Shown here: positions 6,058 to 10,841 of the stretch, piece by piece
How the letters are laid out: each line of letters begins with the position of its first letter
Numbering within the stretch: position 1 is the first letter of the stretch
NCBI GenBank assembly: GCA_904501885.1
Contig: CAJGCP010000046.1
Span: 1 to 10,841, forward strand
Direction: 5' to 3'
Length of the DNA: 10,841 nucleotides
Source of the DNA: an uncultured Acetatifactor sp.
Lineage (GTDB): Bacteria; Bacillota; Clostridia; Lachnospirales; Lachnospiraceae
The notes under the pieces: model-generated
Told to the model about the DNA's origin: nothing
Databases searched by the model: none
Seen by the model: only the letters and a program-made list of their open reading frames with translations
Position numbers and translations under genes: made by a program

Positions 6058-6087
6058 ATTGCTGTGAATATATACAGCAATGTTTTT
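6058..6087 (+). terminator. intrinsic terminator downstream of the GC-rich element
   Basis: ATTGCTGT (6058-6065) and ACAGCAAT (6074-6081) form a perfect 8-bp stem with an 8-base loop, then GTTTTT. No gene ends directly before it, so it may end an unannotated RNA from the GC-rich element or read-through from the operon. Confidence 0.75.
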
Positions 6088-6091
6088 ACAA

Positions 6092-6120
6092 TTGTAAAAT
6101 ATTAGTAAATTTGTTATTAT
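6092..6120 (+). promoter_or_regulatory. promoter of the OB-fold membrane protein gene
   Basis: TTGTAA (6092-6097), a 17-base spacer and TATTAT (6115-6120) lie about 75 bases before the start codon. Confidence 0.6.
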
Positions 6121-6194
6121 ATAGATAGGTGTAACCTCAAATAATTAGCATATTAATACTTTGGTGTCGTTATGCAAGAAGGAGAAAAATAGTA

Positions 6195-7151
6195 ATGAAA
6201 AAAACATTGTATTTTTTAAATCAAGTATTTTTTTGGATATTATCGATATTCTTTTTTCTATTTTCTATGTGCTTTTTCTGTATGAATACTCCGGCATGTG
6301 GTTTGGTTTTGCTAGTAACAGCAATTTTAACTAATCCCAAATTTTTAATATTACTAAACAAACGTAATATTTATTATAAAAATTGGATGATGGTTTTGGT
6401 CTCAATTGTCGGGATTCTTACATGTGTGATGATATATCCAACAAGTATAAGTGCTGACCTGGAAACAGATATTGATGCAGAGAGTGAAAATGTAAACTTA
6501 GAAGGAGAAATCATTGACATTAACAATCTTGATATGTATCCTTTTGGAGAATCCATGAAAAAAGTGCTTGATGAAATTGGTGTTGATGATAGCACAGAGG
6601 CAGTATGTGAAGTTGATAATTTTTCTACACTTACGATTAAATTAACGACAAAGACCAAACAGTTGTGGGTATGTTTTGGTGATTTGTTGGATGATATTAG
6701 GGAAATTGAATGGATTAAAGATTATAATGATCATTCGATTTATTATTATTTGCCGGAGAAAAATCATTATTACAATGAACCTATATATTCATATAAAACA
6801 AATGAAATTATTAAAGATAAAATAGATGGTTTATCTGAAAAATATCCCTTGATAGTTTCAGTAGAGCAGTTGGTTCAAGAAATAAACGCGGACATACAGT
6901 CTGCAAGTGAAAGATATAATGGCAAATGGGTTCAAATAACAGGCACAGTCAGTTATGTATCCGACGGAGGTGATATGTATGGGTATTATCTCTATGGTAT
7001 ACGTGGAGCTGAAGGACTGAAGATTACCTGCTGGATAGAGACAGAGAACAAGAAATTTTCGGTGGGAGACAAAAAAACTTTTTTAGGTAAGATGAGGGAA
7101 GTTAGTTTGTTAAATAATACTGAAATCGCAGATTGTAAGGTTGTAGAGTGA
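6195..7151 (+). CDS. membrane-anchored protein with C-terminal OB-fold (tRNA_anti-like) domain
   Basis: The 318-residue product has two or three hydrophobic segments in the first ~90 residues (MKKTLYFLNQVFFWILSIFF, then LVLLVTAIL, then WMMVLVSIVGILTCVMIYP). A large polar part follows. The last ~90 residues read like the OB-fold of tRNA_anti-like proteins, with YNGKWVQITGTVSYVSDGG, a strand containing KITCWI, and FSVGDKKTFLGKMREVS. That domain is usually found in lipoproteins or membrane proteins of unknown role; RNA binding is not established. GGAG (6181-6184) lies about 10 bases before the ATG. Codon use is AT-rich compared with the esterase and regulator genes, and the gene stands alone with its own promoter, consistent with acquisition by transfer. 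Confidence 0.65.
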   Translation: MKKTLYFLNQVFFWILSIFFFLFSMCFFCMNTPACGLVLLVTAILTNPKFLILLNKRNIYYKNWMMVLVSIVGILTCVMIYPTSISADLETDIDAESENVNLEGEIIDINNLDMYPFGESMKKVLDEIGVDDSTEAVCEVDNFSTLTIKLTTKTKQLWVCFGDLLDDIREIEWIKDYNDHSIYYYLPEKNHYYNEPIYSYKTNEIIKDKIDGLSEKYPLIVSVEQLVQEINADIQSASERYNGKWVQITGTVSYVSDGGDMYGYYLYGIRGAEGLKITCWIETENKKFSVGDKKTFLGKMREVSLLNNTEIADCKVVE

Positions 7152-7202
7152 TAATAATATAAATAACAAATTAACTATAAATTGTATTGAGTTCAAAATT
7201 GC

Positions 7203-7230
7203 TTGTAATAATCTCGATTTCTGCTATAAT
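7203..7230 (+). promoter_or_regulatory. promoter of the candidate antitoxin small RNA
   Basis: TTGTAA (7203-7208), a 16-base spacer and TATAAT (7225-7230) with an upstream TGC (extended -10) predict a start near 7237. No open frame with a binding site follows, pointing to a non-coding RNA. Confidence 0.7.
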
Positions 7231-7243
7231 ATAATTAACAAAA

Positions 7244-7268
7244 GGCAATCGCCACAGAGTGGTTGACC
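7244..7268. repeat. inverted repeat arm 1 flanking the toxin gene
   Basis: This arm begins GGCAATCG and ends ACAGAGTGGTTGACC. Its partner, on the opposite strand at 7448-7474, shares GGCAATCG, ACAG and GTGGTTGACC (22 of 25 positions, with a two-base length difference). The arms lie near the 5' ends of the small RNA and the toxin mRNA, so both RNAs carry the same sequence. GGUUGACC can pair with itself using G-U wobbles. Confidence 0.75.
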
Positions 7269-7285
7269 AGTATAAGAAACAAAAG

Positions 7286-7321
7286 CCTTCCCGCACTGGC
7301 CAAAGTACAGGGAAGGTTTTT
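7286..7321. terminator. bidirectional terminator shared by toxin mRNA and small RNA
   Basis: CCTTCCC (7286-7292) pairs with GGGAAGG (7310-7316). A T-run follows on the plus strand, and on the minus strand the stem is followed by CTTTTGTTTCTT, so both converging transcripts can end here. Confidence 0.8.
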
Positions 7322-7327
7322 GTTATA

Positions 7328-7417
7328 TTACTGACAAACCATATAAATGAATGTCAGCAACGCTAAGAGGAACATTCCGAACGACATGATGTCTGAAAAA
7401 CCGAAATTACCATTCAT
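7328..7417 (-). CDS. 29-residue hydrophobic peptide, candidate type I (holin-like) toxin
   Basis: The peptide begins MNGNFGFSDIMSFG and continues as a single membrane-spanning stretch (MFLLALLTFIYMV) with a short CQ end. The start at 7417 is chosen because GGAGGTGA (complement of 7423-7430) lies at ideal distance; an ATG at 7432 overlaps the binding site, and a longer frame back to 7540 crosses the promoter. Small size, one helix, strong binding site, convergent small RNA and shared terminator all match type I toxins such as TxpA. Known members damage or depolarise the membrane; whether this one does is not shown. The mRNA leader can fold into GTAGC/GCTAC (complement of 7475-7490) and CATTCT/AGAATG hairpins. 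The second sits against the ribosome site and could slow translation. Confidence 0.7.
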   Translation of the reverse strand: MNGNFGFSDIMSFGMFLLALLTFIYMVCQ

Positions 7418-7447
7418 AAGCATCACCTCCATTCTATGTAGAATGAA

Positions 7448-7474
7448 GGTCAACCACCCTGTATCACGATTGCC
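7448..7474. repeat. inverted repeat arm 2, in the toxin mRNA leader
   Basis: Read on the minus strand it starts GGCAATCG and ends GGGTGGTTGACC, nearly matching 7244-7268. It lies about 20-45 bases into the predicted toxin transcript. Confidence 0.75.
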
Positions 7475-7498
7475 AGTAGCATTTCTGCTACTAAGATA

Positions 7499-7527
7499 AT
7501 TATAACACAAACAAGAATCGAACACAA
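7499..7527 (-). promoter_or_regulatory. toxin promoter with -35 inside the LexA box
   Basis: On the minus strand, TTGTGT (complement of 7522-7527), a 17-base spacer and TATAAT (complement of 7499-7504), preceded by TGT, form an extended -10 promoter. The -35 hexamer lies wholly within the LexA palindrome, so bound repressor would exclude polymerase. Confidence 0.7.
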
Positions 7528-7532
7528 GTTCG
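7519..7532. promoter_or_regulatory. LexA (SOS) operator
   Basis: CGAAC-ACAA-GTTCG is a perfect GAAC-N4-GTTC palindrome with matching outer C/G, the LexA/DinR recognition site of Firmicutes. It sits between the toxin promoter (minus) and the aldo-keto reductase (plus), 25 bases before the latter's start codon, so it could control both. SOS control of the toxin is strongly suggested; control of the reductase is less certain. Confidence 0.8.
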
Positions 7533-7556
7533 AATTGCAAAAACGGAGGGAAAATA

Positions 7557-8546
7557 ATGTATCAAGCGTCAGAGAATAGATATGAATCAATGCGTTATTG
7601 TGCAAGTGGCAACAGTGGACTGAAATTACCACTCGTGTCCCTTGGTCTGTGGCACAATTTTGGCGACGGAGCTGATTATGAAAATATCAAAGCCATGTGT
7701 TTCACAGCGTTTGATAAAGGAATTACACATTTTGACTTGGCTAATAATTATGGTCCGCCCTATGGGTCTGCTGAGAGGAATTTTGGTAAGGTATTACAGG
7801 AGGAACTTGGCAGATATAGAGATGAATTGCTGATCAGTACCAAGGCCGGTTTCGATATGTGGCCCGGACCCTACGGGGATTGGGGTAGCAGAAAGTACCT
7901 TTTGTCCAGTTTAGATCAGAGTTTGAAGCGTATGGGACTGGAATATGTGGATATTTTCTATCATCATCGTATGGATCCTAATACTCCATTGGAAGAGACT
8001 ATGGGAGCACTGGATCAGGCAGTTAGAAGTGGTAAGGCGCTGTATGTTGGCTTATCCAACTATGATGGTCCTACCTTGGAACGGGCAACCGCAATCTTAA
8101 ATGATTTGAAAACACCCTTTATCATCTGTCAAAATCAATATTCTATTTTTGAGAGAACCGTGGAAAACAATGGGCTGAAGGATACAGCCAAGAGACTGCA
8201 AAAAGGCATCATTGCATTTAGTCCTCTGTGCCATGGATTGTTGACAGACAGATATTTAAATGGTGTTCCGGAAGATAGCCGTGTAGGTAAGAATGAGCGG
8301 TATCGCTATTTATTGTCCGCGGAAACGATGGATAGGATTCATAAGTTAAATGCGTTGGCGGCGGAGAGAGGACAGTCATTAGCGCAAATGGCATTATCCT
8401 GGGTACTCCGGGATGGAATTGTCACCAGTGTGTTGATTGGTGCATCCCGACCGGCTCAGATTTTAGATAATCTTGGAGTTCTAAATCATAGTACATTCAC
8501 CGACGAGGAATTAACGCTAATTGATAAAATTTGCGGAATTCAGTAA
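7557..8546 (+). CDS. aldo-keto reductase, YghZ / L-glyceraldehyde 3-phosphate reductase-like
   Basis: The 329-residue protein has the usual length and TIM-barrel motifs of the Kv-beta/YghZ branch. The catalytic tetrad is visible as Asp60 and Tyr65 (FDLANNYGPP), Lys96 (STKAG) and His137 (YHHRMDPNTP). GKALYVGLSNY and the C-terminal VLIGASRPAQILDN, which contacts the NADP(H) phosphate, are typical. It should reduce small aldehydes with NADPH, often methylglyoxal or sugar phosphates in this branch; the real substrate is unknown. GGAGGG (7545-7550) is six bases before the ATG. A possible promoter, TTGCCA (7470) and TAAGAT (7492) with 16-base spacing, lies in the divergent region, putting the LexA box just downstream of its start. 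It ends at a terminator shared with the convergent glycosyltransferase gene. Confidence 0.9.
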   Translation: MYQASENRYESMRYCASGNSGLKLPLVSLGLWHNFGDGADYENIKAMCFTAFDKGITHFDLANNYGPPYGSAERNFGKVLQEELGRYRDELLISTKAGFDMWPGPYGDWGSRKYLLSSLDQSLKRMGLEYVDIFYHHRMDPNTPLEETMGALDQAVRSGKALYVGLSNYDGPTLERATAILNDLKTPFIICQNQYSIFERTVENNGLKDTAKRLQKGIIAFSPLCHGLLTDRYLNGVPEDSRVGKNERYRYLLSAETMDRIHKLNALAAERGQSLAQMALSWVLRDGIVTSVLIGASRPAQILDNLGVLNHSTFTDEELTLIDKICGIQ

Positions 8547-8570
8547 GTTATATTTTATGATAAATGAAAG

Positions 8571-8603
8571 AGAAGTCGAGCACATCTTTGCTCGACTTCT
8601 TTG
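8571..8603. terminator. bidirectional terminator between convergent genes
   Basis: AGAAGTCGAGCA (8571-8582) pairs perfectly with TGCTCGACTTCT (8589-8600) around a six-base loop. The T tracts are modest on both sides, but the position between two converging stops supports the call. Confidence 0.75.
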
Positions 8604-8612
8604 CCATTGTTT

Positions 8613-10427
8613 TTATCTTTTATAAATCAGTAAATTGTTGGTTTCAATACATTCTGCATTCTTAAATTCTTCGTGAATCCAATCCAGCACGATATGGTTT
8701 TCATATTGATATCTGTAGTCAGGATTTTTTTCAAAGTTTTTATCGACAATCACCACATTGGGTATTCGTTCCGAATGCATGTCATAAAATTCCAGAAATA
8801 CTTCGTCGAAGACGGTGGTTCCCTGTACCGAAGGACTGGCGATGGTGGCACCGGTTACCAAGTAATAAAGGTTTTCACAACCAAAGTATAGGAGGTTGTC
8901 CTCATCGGTTATATGGTTCAAAATCACAGGAATATTTTCATTAAACTGTGCAGCCAAATCCTTATGTACATAGATTCCCTTGGCAGGCCCCTCTGTAATT
9001 TGGCCCAAAGGCATACGGACAGTGACAGGAATGCAACCGGTGACGCGTACTAATACAAGTTTGGATATCAGCAAACTGCCGATGAATAGGACACATACAG
9101 CATAGGAAAGGATTCTAACTAAATTGCTTTCCTTCCATTTGTCCGCAAGCAGTTCGCAAATCAGGAAGAGGCTACCCACTACACCGATGTACACTCTGGC
9201 AAAAGAGATTTCCAGAGACATGTTGGTCAGCAAAGCGGATGCCAGGATGCCAACAACGCCCGGGAGAATGGTCAAATACAGATATGGTTTGCAGCGGTCT
9301 TTGAGCAGCGTACATACATGGATGCCGATAACGACAATAAACACATATCTAAAATATAGATAGAACTGGTTTTCGTCTCCCAAAAGGGACCCCCATATGT
9401 GGCGGAAGAGAAGGACTACCAACACATATAATAAGAAAAGGAACCGGTAGTGTGAATTTGTCCAAATTTTGTTCGTTGTGATATTGTTCTCTGCATTGGC
9501 TTTATTATGTTTCTTGAAAATGCGTGTAATTCCAATGGTAATTCCGGTCAATAACAGCGCAAACGGTAAGCAGATAGCCAAATCCAGTAAAAGTTGGCCT
9601 AATTCTTTTCCATATTCGCTGAAACGGAATGCCACACTGACCGAATGGGATTTGTCCATAAATAGCATGGAAAGATGGCTGCGAAATTCGGAAAATGTCA
9701 TATAGCTTCTTAGGTAAATAAGGAAAAACAATCCCAGTAGAGCGGGGACAGCGGTGAAATTAACGCATACGACGAACTTTTCTTTCAAATTCTTGCCGAA
9801 CATGGCACATATTCCAATCAGATAAACAGGGTATAATAATATCATGGTGGGGTAAGTCATTAGTGTCAAAAACATACCGGATCCGGCAAGCCATAGATAT
9901 CGGGACTGATGAGTTCGCTCATAGGTAAGTAAAGACAAAAAGACAATCAACACACCCCAATACTGCATCAATTCAAATTCCGGCAAAGAAATCCATTTAG
10001 GCAAAAAATTTACATGTACTAAAAAGATAAGCAGGCTGCCGGTGTGATCAAAACATTTGCGTGCCGTCTGATATAGCCAATAGCCTAACACCAGATGGAG
10101 AAGGGTGCCCACAATACGTAAATAGAGAACGATGCCTGTGGTGGTACCTCCCAACCAAAGGTAGGGTAGTATAAACAGGGTGGAGCCGAAGGCGCTCATT
10201 TGGTGTGGCTCCCACATATGTAGAAATAGTTTATCACCGATGGCCAAACGATAGGATTGTGCGATTGCATAAGCTTCATCAATATCAAATCCGATGAACA
10301 GAGTTTTGCATATTGCCAATGCGGACAAAAAGAGCAGGGATGCGTGAATTATCAGTTGTGCTGTTTTCGTCCATCTTGCCTGACTGGTCATAACCTGTGA
10401 ATTCCTTTCTGAAATCTCTGTATCCAT
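8613..10427 (-). CDS. polytopic GT-C-type glycosyltransferase-like membrane protein
   Basis: The product is 604 residues from the ATG at 10427, with AAAAGGT just upstream; an ATG at 10391 behind GAAAGGA is an alternative, and a GTG at 10472 is less likely because it lies in the divergent promoter area. There are about ten or eleven hydrophobic segments. The first is followed by GFDIDEAYA (Asp48, Asp50, Glu51), placed like the acidic motif in the first extracytoplasmic loop of GT-C enzymes (GT39/ArnT-like). The last ~140 residues are soluble and probably extracytoplasmic. Such enzymes transfer sugars from polyprenyl-phosphate donors to lipids, wall polymers or proteins. The substrate is not evident and no other cell-envelope genes are adjacent. 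It is divergent from the kinase gene. Confidence 0.75.
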   Translation of the reverse strand: MDTEISERNSQVMTSQARWTKTAQLIIHASLLFLSALAICKTLFIGFDIDEAYAIAQSYRLAIGDKLFLHMWEPHQMSAFGSTLFILPYLWLGGTTTGIVLYLRIVGTLLHLVLGYWLYQTARKCFDHTGSLLIFLVHVNFLPKWISLPEFELMQYWGVLIVFLSLLTYERTHQSRYLWLAGSGMFLTLMTYPTMILLYPVYLIGICAMFGKNLKEKFVVCVNFTAVPALLGLFFLIYLRSYMTFSEFRSHLSMLFMDKSHSVSVAFRFSEYGKELGQLLLDLAICLPFALLLTGITIGITRIFKKHNKANAENNITTNKIWTNSHYRFLFLLYVLVVLLFRHIWGSLLGDENQFYLYFRYVFIVVIGIHVCTLLKDRCKPYLYLTILPGVVGILASALLTNMSLEISFARVYIGVVGSLFLICELLADKWKESNLVRILSYAVCVLFIGSLLISKLVLVRVTGCIPVTVRMPLGQITEGPAKGIYVHKDLAAQFNENIPVILNHITDEDNLLYFGCENLYYLVTGATIASPSVQGTTVFDEVFLEFYDMHSERIPNVVIVDKNFEKNPDYRYQYENHIVLDWIHEEFKNAECIETNNLLIYKR

Positions 10428-10465
10428 CTTACCTTTTTCACAGAAAAGTGTCAACGAATAAATAC

Positions 10466-10494
10466 TTGTCACAGGTCCCTGTGGATGTTAGAAT
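10466..10494 (+). promoter_or_regulatory. promoter of the sensor kinase gene
   Basis: TTGTCA (10466-10471), a 17-base spacer and TAGAAT (10489-10494) lie 31 bases before the start codon. A kinase with its own promoter fits its separation from the response regulator. Confidence 0.65.
10470..10483. promoter_or_regulatory. palindrome inside the kinase promoter, candidate operator
   Basis: CACAGG-TC-CCTGTG is a perfect 6-bp inverted repeat with a two-base centre, overlapping the -35 edge and spacer. A bound protein would affect the kinase promoter and possibly the divergent gene. The regulator is unknown. Confidence 0.4.
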
Positions 10495-10524
10495 TTGATT
10501 GTATTTGACAGAGAGGTAGAGCAA

Positions 10525-10841
10525 ATGAAACATTCTATCAGACGACAATTTGCATTGATATTTATCGGCTTGGTGGCAGGCACAATTGTGCTTTCTTTGT
10601 GCATTCATCATGTATTTCTGGAATCCTTCTATATGAGAAGGAAAACCACGGTGATTTTAGACGCCTATGAAAGTATTGGACAGATGACGGGAGAGGATAT
10701 TTATTCTACGGATAATTTCTATCATAAATTAGAAGAAATCTGTCGGGTTAACAACATCACAGTGTTTATCATGGATGCAAATTCTCAAACCAGGTTTGTT
10801 TCCTCTAACGGGGGTAGGGAACTGGAAGCCAGATTGATGGG
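10525..10841 (+). CDS. sensor histidine kinase, N-terminal part (cut by window end)
   Basis: The frame starts at ATG 10525 behind GAGAGG (10511-10516) and remains open for 105 codons to the edge. It begins MKHSIRRQFALIFIGLVAG, a membrane helix typical of Clostridia two-component kinases, then an extracytoplasmic sensor region with KLEEICRVNNITVFIMDANSQ. The catalytic domain lies beyond the window, so the kinase call rests on the N-terminus alone. It is a likely partner for the orphan regulator at 5222-5902: the regulator type is normally followed directly by such a kinase, and both are on the same strand. Confidence 0.7.
   Translation, partial: MKHSIRRQFALIFIGLVAGTIVLSLCIHHVFLESFYMRRKTTVILDAYESIGQMTGEDIYSTDNFYHKLEEICRVNNITVFIMDANSQTRFVSSNGGRELEARLM

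Larger units (their letters stand above)
7237..7322 (+). ncRNA. candidate antisense RNA (antitoxin) of a type I toxin-antitoxin locus
   Basis: A transcript of about 85 bases runs from the promoter to a strong hairpin plus T-run (7286-7321). It contains no plausible coding frame. The terminator region is also the 3' end of the oppositely transcribed toxin mRNA, so the RNAs would be complementary over roughly 45-50 bases in the toxin's 3' untranslated region, the arrangement known for the TxpA/RatA system. The 5' part (7244-7268) nearly repeats, in the same RNA sense, a segment of the toxin mRNA leader. Exact ends are inferred. Confidence 0.6.

Noticed and set aside
7418..7540. N-terminal extension of the toxin to 70 residues
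   Set aside because: The extension crosses the predicted toxin promoter, LexA box and leader hairpins, and the strong ribosome site directs initiation at 7417.
1..10841. CRISPR array, tRNA or rRNA genes, transposase genes
   Set aside because: No regularly spaced direct repeats, no cloverleaf-like or rRNA-like sequence, and no transposase or integrase frame was seen on either strand.

Overview
The window looks like a chromosomal accessory region of a low-to-moderate GC Gram-positive gut-type bacterium of the class Clostridia, most likely Lachnospiraceae. The basis is strong GGAGG-type ribosome binding sites, AT-rich TTGACA/TATAAT promoters, a DUF6273-type C-terminal domain on a TIR protein, a LexA box of the Firmicutes GAAC-N4-GTTC type, and a small holin-like peptide locus. 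The genus cannot be fixed from sequence alone.

Left part (1-3570). The window opens inside a large TIR-domain gene: TIR, then helical repeats, one membrane helix, then a DUF6273/C-type-lectin-like domain. Its last ~110 bases are GC-rich and carry the hallmark of a diversity-generating retroelement (DGR) variable region: the putative variable codons all end in C or T, as expected if AAC/AAT template codons were mutagenised at adenine. No reverse transcriptase or template repeat is in the window, so they must lie outside it if active. Downstream come a small structured intergenic element, a probably decayed gene, and a short operon encoding a JAB/MPN (JAMM) metalloprotease-like protein and a 56-residue basic protein. 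Two near-identical intrinsic terminators lie on either side of that operon.

Middle (3571-7151). A tspO homologue (minus strand) is divergent from a two-gene operon in which an SGNH/GDSL esterase-like gene overlaps an OmpR-family response regulator by 4 bases (ATGA). The operon ends in a clear terminator. A GC-rich intergenic element, a second terminator and an AT-rich gene for a membrane-anchored protein with a C-terminal OB-fold-like domain follow.

Right part (7152-10841). The most compact unit is a candidate type I toxin-antitoxin locus: a 29-residue hydrophobic peptide (minus strand), a convergent small RNA (plus strand) sharing a bidirectional terminator, and a LexA box containing the toxin promoter's -35 element. 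This suggests DNA-damage control. It is followed by an aldo-keto reductase, a convergent polytopic GT-C-type glycosyltransferase, and the 5' end of a sensor histidine kinase. That kinase is a plausible partner of the response regulator ~4.6 kb upstream, which suggests the two-component pair was split by insertion or rearrangement.
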